Assembly: GCF_013410035.1 (NCBI RefSeq) | Contig: NZ_JACCBW010000002.1 | Location: 992,001 to 1,056,000, forward strand | DNA: 64,000 nt | Origin: Nocardioides cavernae | Lineage (GTDB): Bacteria; Actinomycetota; Actinomycetes; Propionibacteriales; Nocardioidaceae | Direction of reading: 5' to 3' | Shown: positions 19,732 to 28,167 of the stretch, piece after piece | Layout: each line of letters begins with the position of its first letter | Numbering within the stretch: the stretch's first letter is position 1 | Position numbers and translations under genes: made by a program | The notes under the pieces: generated by a model | Seen by the model: only the letters and a program-made list of their open reading frames with translations | What the model was told of the DNA's origin: nothing | Databases searched by the model: none

Positions 19732-20166
19732 GTGGACGACAGTGCGCACGACCGGCTCGACGACGGCTTCGACCAGGCCGACTGGGACGCGCTCCGCGCG
19801 CAGGCGGTCGAGGTGATGGGCCGGGCCTACGCCCCCTACTCGACCTACCCGGTGGGCGCCGCGGCCCGCGTCGACGACGGGCGGGTCGTCGTCGGCTGCA
19901 ACGTGGAGAACGCGGCCTACGGCGTGGTCCTGTGCGCCGAGTGCGGCGTGGTGTCGCAGCTGCACGCCACCGGCGGCGGGCGCCTGACCCACTTCGTGTG
20001 CGTCAACGGCGCGGGCGACATCATCATGCCGTGCGGCCGGTGCCGCCAGCTGCTGTTCGAGCACGGCGGCCGCGACCTGCTGCTGTGGACCGTCTCGGGC
20101 ATCAAGCCCATGTCCGAGGTGCTGCCCGACGCCTTCGGACCCGATGACCTGGAAGGGATCAAGTAG
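19732..20166 (+). CDS. cdd: Cytidine deaminase
   Basis: 144 residues, the size of the small homotetrameric Zn enzyme. The catalytic motif is CNVENAAYGVVLCAECGVVS, with the C-A-E triad holding the proton-shuttling Glu. PCGRCRQLL supplies the other two Zn cysteines. It converts (deoxy)cytidine to (deoxy)uridine, feeding the phosphorylase encoded downstream. The cdd stop and the deoA GTG overlap by one base. GTG 19732 is preferred on promoter spacing; ATG 19714 would add six residues. Confidence 0.95.
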   Translation: MDDSAHDRLDDGFDQADWDALRAQAVEVMGRAYAPYSTYPVGAAARVDDGRVVVGCNVENAAYGVVLCAECGVVSQLHATGGGRLTHFVCVNGAGDIIMPCGRCRQLLFEHGGRDLLLWTVSGIKPMSEVLPDAFGPDDLEGIK

Positions 20167-21449
20167 TGGCCGCACACGACGCCGTCGAGGTCATCCTCGC
20201 CAAGCGCGACCAGCACGAGCTCACCGACAGCCAGATCGACTGGGTGATCGACGCCTACACGCGCGGCGACGTCGCCGACGAGCAGATGTCGGCCCTCGCG
20301 ATGGCGATCCTGCTCAACGGGATGAATCGCAGCGAGATCTCGCGCTGGACCGCGGCGATGATCGCGTCGGGGGAGCGGATGGACTTCTCCGCGTTGTCGC
20401 GCCCGACCGCCGACAAGCACTCGACCGGCGGCGTGGGCGACAAGATCACGCTACCGCTGGCGCCGCTCGTCGCCTCGTGCGGCGTCGCCGTGCCGCAGCT
20501 GTCCGGGCGGGGCCTCGGCCACACGGGCGGCACCCTCGACAAGCTGGAGTCGATCCCCGGCTGGCGCGCGGCGCTGAGCAACGAGGAGATGTTCGCGATC
20601 CTCGAGGACGTCGGCGCGGTCATCTGCGCCGCCGGCGACGGGCTCGCGCCGGCCGACAAGAAGCTGTACGCCCTGCGCGACGTCACCGGCACCGTCGAGG
20701 CCATCCCACTGATCGCCAGCTCCATCATGAGCAAGAAGATCGCCGAGGGCACCGGAGCGCTGGTGCTCGACGTCAAGGTCGGCAGCGGCGCCTTCATGAA
20801 GGACCTCGACACCGCGCGCGAGCTCGCCGAGACGATGGTCGCCCTGGGCACCGACGCGGGCGTCCACACGGTCGCGCTGCTCACCGACATGGCGACCCCG
20901 CTCGGCCTGACTGCAGGCAACGCCGTCGAGGTGCAGGAGTCCGTCGACGTCCTCGCCGGGGGCGGACCCGCCGACGTGGTCGAGCTGACCCTGGCGCTGG
21001 CGCGCGAGATGCTCGCAGGCGCCGGGCGCGACGACGTGGACCCGGCCGACAAGCTCGCCGACGGCTCCGCGATGGACGTCTGGAAGCGGATGATCCGCGC
21101 CCAGGGCGGTGACCCGGAGGCGGCACTGCCGCAGGCGAGGGAGTCGCACGTCGTGACGGCGCCCGAGAGCGGCACGCTGACCCGTCTCGACGCGATGGCG
21201 GTCGGGATGGCCGCGTGGCGGCTCGGCGCGGGCCGCGCGCGCAAGGAGGACCCGGTGCAGGCCGGGGCGGGTGTGGTGTGGCACGCGCGTCCGGGCGACG
21301 CGGTGACCGAGGGCGAGCCGCTCTTCACGCTGCTCACCGACGAGCCGGAGCGCTTCGAGCGGGCGCTGGCCTCCCTCGAGGGCGGTTTCGACATCGGCGG
21401 CGGGGGCTCGTCCACCGCCGGCGACATCGTGCTCGACCGGGTCGGCTGA
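20166..21449 (+). CDS. deoA: Thymidine/pyrimidine-nucleoside phosphorylase
   Basis: 427 residues. The family signature is intact: SALAMAILLNGMN, DKHSTGGVGDKITLPLAPLV (phosphate site) and SGRGLGHTGGTLDKLESIPG. The C-terminal PYNP domain follows. It cleaves thymidine and deoxyuridine (and perhaps uridine) to base and (deoxy)ribose-1-phosphate. GTG 20166 shares a base with the cdd stop. In Mycobacterium tuberculosis cdd-deoA-add is a conserved cluster, matching the order here. Confidence 0.95.
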   Translation: MAAHDAVEVILAKRDQHELTDSQIDWVIDAYTRGDVADEQMSALAMAILLNGMNRSEISRWTAAMIASGERMDFSALSRPTADKHSTGGVGDKITLPLAPLVASCGVAVPQLSGRGLGHTGGTLDKLESIPGWRAALSNEEMFAILEDVGAVICAAGDGLAPADKKLYALRDVTGTVEAIPLIASSIMSKKIAEGTGALVLDVKVGSGAFMKDLDTARELAETMVALGTDAGVHTVALLTDMATPLGLTAGNAVEVQESVDVLAGGGPADVVELTLALAREMLAGAGRDDVDPADKLADGSAMDVWKRMIRAQGGDPEAALPQARESHVVTAPESGTLTRLDAMAVGMAAWRLGAGRARKEDPVQAGAGVVWHARPGDAVTEGEPLFTLLTDEPERFERALASLEGGFDIGGGGSSTAGDIVLDRVG

Positions 21450-21588
21450 CCCGCTCCCGCCGAGCCCGGACGGTCGTCAGCGGCCGGCACGGACCGTCAC
21501 CAAGTCTGGCGAGTACCCGCGAGTAGCCGACCCCAGGGCGTGCGGGCGCGCGTACGTTCACCCGATCTCAGGGATCGGGGGATCTCGT

Positions 21589-23202
21589 ATGTCCTTCCGC
21601 ACACACGACCGGCACGGCTCCGTCGGAGCCGTGACCCCGGCGCTCGTGGCACTCCTGCTCGTCGTCGGCATGGCGTCCGGTGGGGCCGCCTCGTGGTTCG
21701 TGCTGACCCGCGACGACCCCGCCGCCACCGATCGCGTCCAGTGCGAGCGCGTCCACGACGTCGACCTGGCGGTCGCCGCGGAGATGTACGCCACCGTGGT
21801 GGCGGTGCTCGACGACCTCATCGCCGACTGCACGCGCGTGGAGCCCGTGATGCGTCCGGGGATCGAGGTCGCCGGCAGCGCGTCCCTGGGCGGCGGGCTC
21901 CCCGACATCTGGATCCCCGAGGCTCGGTTCCTGACCAGCAGGGCCTACCTCGGTGACGCGGCACGGGTGCGGGTGGTCGCGCGCAGCCTGGCCCGGACGC
22001 CCGTCCTCCTCGTCGGTGGCGCCGAGGCCACCCGGTACGCCTCGTGGCGCCAGGCCGAGTCGTCCGGCACGGTCTCCGTCCCCGACCCCCAGACGTCCGC
22101 CGTGGGCGCGCTGGCGGTGCTCGCTCCCCAGGCCGAGGCCCGCCAGAGCGGCGCGGACCCGGTGGAGGCGCGCTCCGCCCTGGTTCCGTTCGCCCAGACG
22201 TACGGCGCGCGCCGCTCCCGCGGGGCCGACGAGTCCGTGCGCCCGGGCATGTTCCCCCGCCGCTCGACGCGCCTCGTCGTGACCACCGAGCAGGCCCTGG
22301 TCGAGGTCGCCGGTCGCACTGACCTGCGGGACCTGACGCCGGGCACCGGCGCGCCCGTCCTCGACTTCCCGCTCGCCGTCGACGCCGACGCGGAGCCCGA
22401 GGCCCGCGAGGTCGCCCGCGAGCTCGCGGCGGCGCTCGCCGCGCCCGAGGGCCGCGAGGAGGTCCGGGGCGCCGGCCTGCGCCCGACCGCGGCGGCCGCG
22501 CCCCCCGGCGGCTCGGCGGTCGCAGCGACCCTGCAGCCGCCCTCCGCCGCCTCCATCGTCGCGACGGTGCAGTCGTGGCGCAGCTGGGCGATCCCCTCGT
22601 CGATCCTCACCGTCGTCGACGTGTCCGGCTCGATGGACGCGGACGCCGGGGGGCGCACCCGGATGGAACTGCTGGCCGAGGCGGCCGGGATCGGGCTGTC
22701 GTTCCTGCCCGACCACGCCCGCGTCGGACTCTGGGTCTTCTCCATCGACAAGGGCGGTCCGGGCCGCGACTGGCGCGAGCTCGAGCCGCTGCGGCGCCTC
22801 GACGACCTGCGCTTCGGGCGTACCCAGCGCTACGCACTGCGCGAGCGGGCCGCGGAGCTCCCGGCGCTCACCAGCGGCGGGACCGGGCTCTACGACACGG
22901 CGCTCGCGGCGTACGAGGAGGGGGTCAGGAAGTACCGCCCGCACTACTCCAACGCCGTCGTGCTGATGACGGACGGCCGCAACGAGGACCCCGGCTCCAT
23001 CGGCCTCGACGCGCTCCTGGCCCGGCTGCGGGAGCTGCGCGACCCGCAACGACCGGTGCGCCTGGTGGGCATCGCGATCAGCCAGGACGCCGACCTCGCG
23101 GCACTGCGCCGCATCTCGCACACCACGGGTGGCGAGGCCTACCTCGCCGAGCGCCCGCAGGACGTGCTGGACGTGTTCGCCCAGGCGGTGCTGTCGCGGT
23201 AG
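21589..23202 (+). CDS. Membrane-anchored binding-domain/vWA fusion protein, copy 1
   Basis: 537 residues. One N-terminal hydrophobic segment (about 14-35, PALVALLLVVGMASGG) anchors or exports it. Residues about 45-310 resemble a periplasmic-binding-protein fold (LPDIWIPEARF, VPFAQTYGARR, PVLDFPLAVDAD). Residues about 335-535 are a von Willebrand factor A domain with the MIDAS motif VVDVSGSMD, a TSGGTGLYDTALAAY segment and VVLMTDGRNED. It is clearly paralogous to the product of 25465-27129. vWA domains bind ligands through a metal ion; the role of this fusion is unknown. A G-rich stretch precedes the ATG. Confidence 0.8.
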   Translation: MSFRTHDRHGSVGAVTPALVALLLVVGMASGGAASWFVLTRDDPAATDRVQCERVHDVDLAVAAEMYATVVAVLDDLIADCTRVEPVMRPGIEVAGSASLGGGLPDIWIPEARFLTSRAYLGDAARVRVVARSLARTPVLLVGGAEATRYASWRQAESSGTVSVPDPQTSAVGALAVLAPQAEARQSGADPVEARSALVPFAQTYGARRSRGADESVRPGMFPRRSTRLVVTTEQALVEVAGRTDLRDLTPGTGAPVLDFPLAVDADAEPEAREVARELAAALAAPEGREEVRGAGLRPTAAAAPPGGSAVAATLQPPSAASIVATVQSWRSWAIPSSILTVVDVSGSMDADAGGRTRMELLAEAAGIGLSFLPDHARVGLWVFSIDKGGPGRDWRELEPLRRLDDLRFGRTQRYALRERAAELPALTSGGTGLYDTALAAYEEGVRKYRPHYSNAVVLMTDGRNEDPGSIGLDALLARLRELRDPQRPVRLVGIAISQDADLAALRRISHTTGGEAYLAERPQDVLDVFAQAVLSR

Positions 23203-23214
23203 GGGCGCAGCAGG

Positions 23215-23667
23215 TCAGGCGAGGAGCAGCACGACGTGCTGGGCCACGCAGGCCGGCTTGTCGTGACCCTCGATCTCGATCGTGTGCTCGATGACGAGCT
23301 GCTTGCCGGCGGGCAGGTCACGCACCTCGCCGAACCGCACGTGGGAGCGCAGGCGGCTGTCGACCGGCACCGGGCTGGGGAAGCGGACCTTCTCCAGGCC
23401 GTAGTTGAGCCGCGCGCCCGTGGTCTCGAACGCGAACACCTGGGACGCGAAGTGGGGCAGCAGGCTGAGGGTGAGGAAGCCGTGGGCGATGGTGGTGCCG
23501 AACGGCCCCGCGGCGGCGGCCTCGGCGTCGACGTGGATCCACTGGTGGTCGAGGGTGGCGTCGGCGAAGGCATCGATGCGGGCCTGGTCGACGGTGAGCC
23601 ACTCGCTGGTGCCGATGTCGGTGCCGGAGGCAGCCGAGACCTCGTCGAGCGTGGTGAAGGTGCGCAT
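23215..23667 (-). CDS. MaoC-like hydratase/dehydratase-family protein
   Basis: 150 residues, a single hotdog domain. It carries [19 protein letters not shown] with the catalytic Asp/His of R-specific enoyl-CoA hydratases, then [17 protein letters not shown]. It probably hydrates or dehydrates acyl-CoA substrates. The same fold is used by thioesterase-like proteins. TATGTT lies 6 nt before the ATG. It is divergent from adenosine deaminase and has no visible functional link to it. Confidence 0.82.
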   Translation of the reverse strand: MRTFTTLDEVSAASGTDIGTSEWLTVDQARIDAFADATLDHQWIHVDAEAAAAGPFGTTIAHGFLTLSLLPHFASQVFAFETTGARLNYGLEKVRFPSPVPVDSRLRSHVRFGEVRDLPAGKQLVIEHTIEIEGHDKPACVAQHVVLLLA

Positions 23668-23673
23668 GCCACG

Positions 23674-23679
23674 AACATA
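23674..23679 (-). promoter_or_regulatory. -10 element of a leaderless promoter for the MaoC-like gene
   Basis: TATGTT on the minus strand lies 6 nt before the ATG at 23667. The overlapping plus-strand CATAGT (23676-23681) could serve add in the other direction. Confidence 0.45.
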
Positions 23680-23702
23680 GTGCGCACTGGTTGGATGTGC
23701 CG

Positions 23703-24785
23703 GTGAGCACTCCCACCCGCGACCAGGTGCACGCGGCCCCCAAGGTCCTCCTGCACGACCACCTCGACGGCGGGCTGCGGCCCGGGACCATCGTCGAGCT
23801 CGCCGCGCAGATCGGCCACGAGCTGCCGGCCCCCGACGCCGCGTCCCTCGGGCAGTGGTTCGCCGAGTCCGCCGACTCCGGCTCGCTCGTGCGCTACCTC
23901 GAGACCTTCGACCACACCGTGGCGGTCATGCAGAACGGCCCGGCGATCTCCCGGGTCGCGCGCGAGTGCGTGGAGGACCTCGCCGCCGACGGCGTCGTCT
24001 ACGCCGAGGTCCGCTACGCCCCCGAGCAGCACGTCAGCGGCGGGATGACCCTCGACGAGGTCGTCGCCGCGGTGCAGGAGGGCTTCGAGGCCGGGATGTC
24101 CGCCAGCGGCGGCCGCATCGTCGTGCGCCAGCTGCTGACCGCGATGCGCCACCAGGCCCGGTCCATGGAGATCGCCGAGCTCGCGATCGCGTGGCGTGAC
24201 CGCGGCGTGGCCGGCTTCGACATCGCCGGGGCGGAGGCGGGCTTCCCGCCCACCCGGCACCTCGACGCCTTCGAGTACCTCCAGCGCGAGAACGCCCACT
24301 TCACCATCCACGCCGGTGAGGCGTTCGGGCTGCCGTCCATCTGGGAGGCGCTGCAGTGGTGCGGCGCCGACCGGCTCGGCCACGGCGTGCGCATCATCGA
24401 CGACATCACCGTGGGCGACGACGGGTCCGTCGAGCTGGGCCGGCTCGCGGCCTACGTGCGCGACAAGCGCATCCCCCTCGAGATGTGCCCGAGCTCCAAC
24501 ATCCAGACCGGCGCCGCGGAGTCCTTCGCTGAGCACCCGATCGGGCTGCTGACCGAGCTCCGGTTCCGCGTGACGGTCAACACCGACAACCGCCTGATGA
24601 GCGGCACCTCGATGACCCAGGAGATGTTCGGCCTGGTCGAGGCGTTCGACCACACGCTCGAGGACCTGCGCTGGTTCACGATCAACGCGATGAAGTCGGC
24701 CTTCCTGCCCTTCGACGAGCGCCTCGCGATCATCGAGGGCGTCATCAAGCCGGGCTACGCCGAGCTCATCGCCGCCCGGCCGTGA
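23703..24785 (+). CDS. add: Adenosine deaminase
   Basis: 360 residues. Zn-binding and catalytic motifs are present: LLHDHLDGG (H-x-H), [10 protein letters not shown] with the catalytic His-Ala-Gly-Glu, DRLGHGVRI, and [13 protein letters not shown]. It deaminates (deoxy)adenosine to (deoxy)inosine, which purine nucleoside phosphorylase at 50003-50827 can cleave. GTG 23703 gives an N-terminus similar in length to the mycobacterial enzyme. In-frame GTG 23697 and TTG 23691 are alternatives. It converges on the kinase-like gene with a 20-bp overlap of coding ends. Confidence 0.94.
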   Translation: MSTPTRDQVHAAPKVLLHDHLDGGLRPGTIVELAAQIGHELPAPDAASLGQWFAESADSGSLVRYLETFDHTVAVMQNGPAISRVARECVEDLAADGVVYAEVRYAPEQHVSGGMTLDEVVAAVQEGFEAGMSASGGRIVVRQLLTAMRHQARSMEIAELAIAWRDRGVAGFDIAGAEAGFPPTRHLDAFEYLQRENAHFTIHAGEAFGLPSIWEALQWCGADRLGHGVRIIDDITVGDDGSVELGRLAAYVRDKRIPLEMCPSSNIQTGAAESFAEHPIGLLTELRFRVTVNTDNRLMSGTSMTQEMFGLVEAFDHTLEDLRWFTINAMKSAFLPFDERLAIIEGVIKPGYAELIAARP

Positions 24786-25365
24786 GCTCGGCGTAGGCCT
24801 GGTCGCCGGTGGCCTTCCGGCAGCCCTGCCGCAGCGCGTGCGCGACGACGCGCTGCTGGTCGCGCATCAGCGCCAGCCCACGACGTACGAGCACCAGCGG
24901 CGGCTTGCGGTGCTCGCGGAGGTCGCGGGTCAGGCGCCGCCAGAAGGTGACGAGCGGGTGCTGGGTGATGCAGTACGCCGCGGCGAGGATCCCCGCCTCG
25001 CGGCACGCCGCCACCACCTCGGGCGCGAAGATGCCCTCGGCGACGAAGAGGTCGCTGCCGGCGAGGTCGACCGTGCGGGAGCCGCACCGGCCGTTCTGGG
25101 CGATCTCGTAGATCGGCACCTCGCTGCGCCCGGTCGCGCAGAGCTCGCGCAGCGCCGCGAGCGCGTCGGCCTCGTGCCACGAGTCGGGGTGGTCCCAGTC
25201 GACGAGGCCCGCGTTGGCGCCCGTCGTGATGCGGGGGAGCGTGGGGTCGTCGCCGTCCTTGTAGAAGTCGTCGAGACGGAGGACCGGGAGCCCGAGCCGC
25301 TCGGCGAGACGGGACTTCCCGGCCCCGCTGGGTCCGGCCAGGACGACCACCTGGGCAGTGCTCAT
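24766..25365 (-). CDS. Uridine kinase-like P-loop protein
   Basis: 199 residues. Walker A is [16 protein letters not shown] at about 8-23, followed by [17 protein letters not shown], the substrate Asp-Asp-Phe-Tyr segment of uridine/phosphoribulokinase-type kinases. Later comes DWDHPDSW, also typical. [11 protein letters not shown] replaces the usual VIVEGI motif. It would phosphorylate a nucleoside, giving salvage rather than breakdown. Its location beside add and deoA supports that, but substrate specificity is inferred. Confidence 0.75.
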   Translation of the reverse strand: MSTAQVVVLAGPSGAGKSRLAERLGLPVLRLDDFYKDGDDPTLPRITTGANAGLVDWDHPDSWHEADALAALRELCATGRSEVPIYEIAQNGRCGSRTVDLAGSDLFVAEGIFAPEVVAACREAGILAAAYCITQHPLVTFWRRLTRDLREHRKPPLVLVRRGLALMRDQQRVVAHALRQGCRKATGDQAYAELTAGRR

Positions 25366-25464
25366 TTCGTTACGAACTCATTTCCTCGTTCGGCCACGCA
25401 CGCTGGGACTGGAGATTAGTGTCGCCCAGACCTTTGTTTTGACAGTTCCTGTGGGAGGACTGAT

Positions 25465-27129
25465 ATGAGTCTTGACGACTCGACCACGCCCGAGAGCACG
25501 ACGTCCGGCGACGCCAACGGCCGCTCCGGCCGGACCTGGCTGCTCGTCGGCCTTGCCTTGGTGCTCGTCGCCGGCCTGGGCGGCTGGTTCGCGCTCAACG
25601 GCGGCGGAGCCGAGGCCGACGGCCCGGACTGCGTCAAGGACGAGGTCTCGCTGACCACGGCCCCCGTGATGGAGCCGCTGGTGCGCAAGGCCGTCAAGAC
25701 GGTCACGGACGCCGAGCCGTGCATCGACATCGAGGTCACCGCGGGCACCGTGAAGGACGTCGTCGCGCTGCTCGGCGACCCCGAGGCCCAGCTCCCCGAG
25801 ATCTGGATCCCCGACAGCCCGACCTGGAAGGGCCAGCTGACCAGCGCCGGCTGGAGCGGCACCCCCATCTCCGAGGTGCTCGCGCAGACCCCGGTCGGCC
25901 TCATCGGCGGCCCCGCCGCCAAGGCGCCGGCGTCGTGGGCGGGTGCCCTCGACGGCGGCAACCTCGCGATGGCCGACCCGAGCGCCGAGGGCGCCTCCGC
26001 CCTCGCGCTGCTCGCGCCGTACGCCGAGATGAAGAAGACCGGCGAGACCCCGGTCTCGATCGAGGAGAAGACCGTCCCGGTCGCCCAGACCTACGGCGAG
26101 CGCGCCGTGTCCGGTGGCTCGACCGAGACCGACCTGTCGAGCATCACCGCCTCGAGCACCGCCCTCGTGCCCGCGACCGAGCAGGCCTACCTGGCCGCGC
26201 GTCGCGGCAACGACCAGCTCAACCTCGTGGCGCCGCAGACCGGCGTGCCGATGCTGAAGTTCCCGCTGGTGTCGGTCAACCGGGCCAACTCCGACATCCT
26301 CGCCTCGCGGCGTGACGTCTCGGCCCGTGTCGGTCGCGCGCTGACCCGCTGGTTCGAGTCGAGCGCCGGCGTCGCTGCCGTCGCCGAGGCCGAGCTCCGC
26401 GGCCCGGACGGCGCCGCGCTGCCCAACGAGATCGGCCTGGGCAACGCCCAGGTGCTCAGCACGGTCGCGCAGAAGACCACCGACGACACCCTGCGCCAGT
26501 GGCGCGTGCTGTCGGTGCCGTCGAGCATCCTCGCGGTGGTCGACCTGTCCGGCTCGATGAAGATGATGCTCGGCGACGTCTCCCGCGTGCAGCTGGCGGT
26601 CAACGCTTCGCAGATCGCCCTCGACGCCTTCCCGGCCCAGGCGCGCATCGGCATCTGGGGCTTCTCGAAGAACCGCGGCGAGAACGGCGCCTCGTGGGCC
26701 GAGTACGCCGCGCTGGACCGCCTCGACGCCCCCGCCGAGAACGGCCAGACCCACGGCGACGTGGTGCGGGCCGAGGCCGACGCCCTCGTCGGTCGCGTCA
26801 AGGGCGGCACCGGCGTCATGGACACGACGCTGGCCGCGTACAAGCACGCCCAGGAGAAGTGGGACCCGGCGTGGTTCAACTCCGTCGTGATCTTCACCGA
26901 CGGCGCGAGCGACGACACCAGCTCGCTGTCGCTCGACGCACTGGTCAACCAGCTCAAGTCGCTGCGCGACCCGGCCAAGCCCGTGAAGGTGATCATCATC
27001 GGCATCTCCGAGGACGCCGACACCGGTGAGCTCGAGCAGATCGCCGCGGCGACGGGGGGCCAGAACTACCTGGTGAACAACCCCAACGAGATCCTCGGCG
27101 TGCTGGCCTCGGCCCTGCTGAACCGCTGA
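25465..27129 (+). CDS. Membrane-anchored binding-domain/vWA fusion protein, copy 2
   Basis: 554 residues. A Ser/Thr-rich cytoplasmic N-terminus is followed by one membrane segment (about 28-46, LLVGLALVLVAGLGGWFAL). Residues about 58-330 resemble a solute-binding protein (LPEIWIPDSPTWK, PVAQTYGERAV, PMLKFPLVSV). Residues about 350-552 form a vWA domain with MIDAS VVDLSGSMKM, KGGTGVMDTTLAAYKHA and VVIFTDGASDD. It matches the 21589 gene along its whole length. GGGAGG lies 6 nt before the ATG, and a strong terminator follows. Confidence 0.82.
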   Translation: MSLDDSTTPESTTSGDANGRSGRTWLLVGLALVLVAGLGGWFALNGGGAEADGPDCVKDEVSLTTAPVMEPLVRKAVKTVTDAEPCIDIEVTAGTVKDVVALLGDPEAQLPEIWIPDSPTWKGQLTSAGWSGTPISEVLAQTPVGLIGGPAAKAPASWAGALDGGNLAMADPSAEGASALALLAPYAEMKKTGETPVSIEEKTVPVAQTYGERAVSGGSTETDLSSITASSTALVPATEQAYLAARRGNDQLNLVAPQTGVPMLKFPLVSVNRANSDILASRRDVSARVGRALTRWFESSAGVAAVAEAELRGPDGAALPNEIGLGNAQVLSTVAQKTTDDTLRQWRVLSVPSSILAVVDLSGSMKMMLGDVSRVQLAVNASQIALDAFPAQARIGIWGFSKNRGENGASWAEYAALDRLDAPAENGQTHGDVVRAEADALVGRVKGGTGVMDTTLAAYKHAQEKWDPAWFNSVVIFTDGASDDTSSLSLDALVNQLKSLRDPAKPVKVIIIGISEDADTGELEQIAAATGGQNYLVNNPNEILGVLASALLNR

Positions 27130-27153
27130 CCGACCTCAGACCCGCCACGTACG

Positions 27154-27183
27154 AAGGCCCCCGGAGACTCCTCCGGGGGCCTT
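27154..27183 (+). terminator. Rho-independent terminator after vWA copy 2
   Basis: A perfect 13-bp stem (AAGGCCCCCGGAG at 27154-27166 with its complement at 27171-27183) has loop ACTC and ends in CTTTG. It lies 25 nt after the stop at 27129. Confidence 0.85.
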
Positions 27184-27216
27184 TGTCGTGACCAGCTGCG
27201 GCACCTTGTCAGGCTC

Positions 27217-27260
27217 TCGCTGACGTTGTCGGCCGGTGCAACGCCTGACAACGTCAGCGA
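27217..27260. repeat. 14-bp perfect inverted repeat
   Basis: TCGCTGACGTTGTC (27217-27230) and its exact complement (27247-27260) flank 16 nt. It lies in the convergent spacer between the vWA gene and the short aldehyde-dehydrogenase gene. It may be a terminator for the minus-strand operon or a protein-binding site. Confidence 0.7.
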
Positions 27261-27280
27261 TCCCCGGTCGGCCGGGGATC
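27259..27280. terminator. GC-rich hairpin at the end of the deoC operon
   Basis: GATCCCCGG (27259-27267) pairs with CCGGGGATC (27272-27280) around a 4-nt loop, 27 nt beyond the last minus-strand stop. It is a plausible terminator for the aldehyde-dehydrogenase genes; no U-run is present. Confidence 0.45.
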
Positions 27281-27306
27281 CCTCCACCCGCGGGTCAGGG
27301 CCGCGC

Positions 27307-28167
27307 TCAGACGCCGATCGGGTGCCAGACCGTCTTGGTCTCGAGGAACTGCGTCATCCGGTCGAGCCCGGGCTCGGCGAGCCAGTCGGTGTCCGGGGCG
27401 GGTCGGCGCACGCGCTTGAGGTTGTCGGCGGCCGCGACCTCGAGCTCGGTGGCGAGCTCGGCGTCCTCGACGCCGGTCAGGTCGATGCCGTTGACGTCCA
27501 TGTGCGAGGCCAGCCACGGCGCGATCTCGGCCTGCGAGCCGGTCAGCACGTTGACGACGCCGCCCGGCAGGTCGCTGGTGGCCATAACCTCGCCGAGGGT
27601 GATCGCCGGCAGCGGGTGGTCCTCGCTGGCGATGACGACCACCGTGTTCCCGGTGACGACGAGCGGAGCGACGACGCTCACCAGCCCCAGGAGCGGACCG
27701 CGCGGGGCGACGACGGCGATGACGCCGCTGGGCTCGGGGGTGGAGAGGTTGAAGTAGGGGCCGGCGACGGGGTTGGCGTTGCCGACGACCTGGGTGATCT
27801 TGTCGGCCCACCCGGCGTACCAGACGAGGCGGTCGATCGCGGCGTCGACCGCGGCGCGCGCCTTGGCGGGGCTCACGCCCTCCGAGGCGCGGATCTCGGC
27901 CTCGAACTGCTCGCGGCGGCCCTCGAGGACCTCGGCGATGCGGTAGACGACCTGCGCGCGGTTGTACGCCGTACGCCCGGACCAGCCGCCGAAGGCTGCG
28001 CGGGCGGCCACGACGGCGTCGCGGGCGTCCTTGCGGGAGGCCTGGGCGGCGTTGGCGAGGAGCTTGCCCCTGGCGTCGTTGACGACGTAGGAGCGCCCCG
28101 ACTCCGAGCGGGGGAACTGACCGCCGATGTAGAGCTTGTAGGTCTTGCGGACATCGATGCGCGACAT
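27307..28167 (-). CDS. Truncated aldehyde-dehydrogenase-like protein lacking the catalytic region
   Basis: 286 residues against about 480 for the family. Residues 1-190 align with the NAD-domain half of aldehyde dehydrogenases: YIGGQFPRSESGRSY, GVIAVVAPRGPLLGLVSV, VTGNTVVVIASEDHP and SDLPGGVVNVLTGS. The catalytic Glu (ELGGK) and catalytic Cys (GQxC) parts are absent. The protein then ends in FLETKTVWHP, resembling the C-terminal oligomerisation tail of the family. The ATG overlaps the stop of the full-length dehydrogenase as ATGA. The frame is clean, so it looks like a maintained non-catalytic subunit, not fresh debris. Confidence 0.8.
   Translation of the reverse strand: MSRIDVRKTYKLYIGGQFPRSESGRSYVVNDARGKLLANAAQASRKDARDAVVAARAAFGGWSGRTAYNRAQVVYRIAEVLEGRREQFEAEIRASEGVSPAKARAAVDAAIDRLVWYAGWADKITQVVGNANPVAGPYFNLSTPEPSGVIAVVAPRGPLLGLVSVVAPLVVTGNTVVVIASEDHPLPAITLGEVMATSDLPGGVVNVLTGSQAEIAPWLASHMDVNGIDLTGVEDAELATELEVAAADNLKRVRRPAPDTDWLAEPGLDRMTQFLETKTVWHPIGV

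Noticed and set aside
25430..25445. TTGACA near 25434 as the -35 of the vWA copy 2 promoter
   Set aside because: It is too close to the ATG at 25465 for a -10 and leader with the GGGAGG ribosome-binding site.
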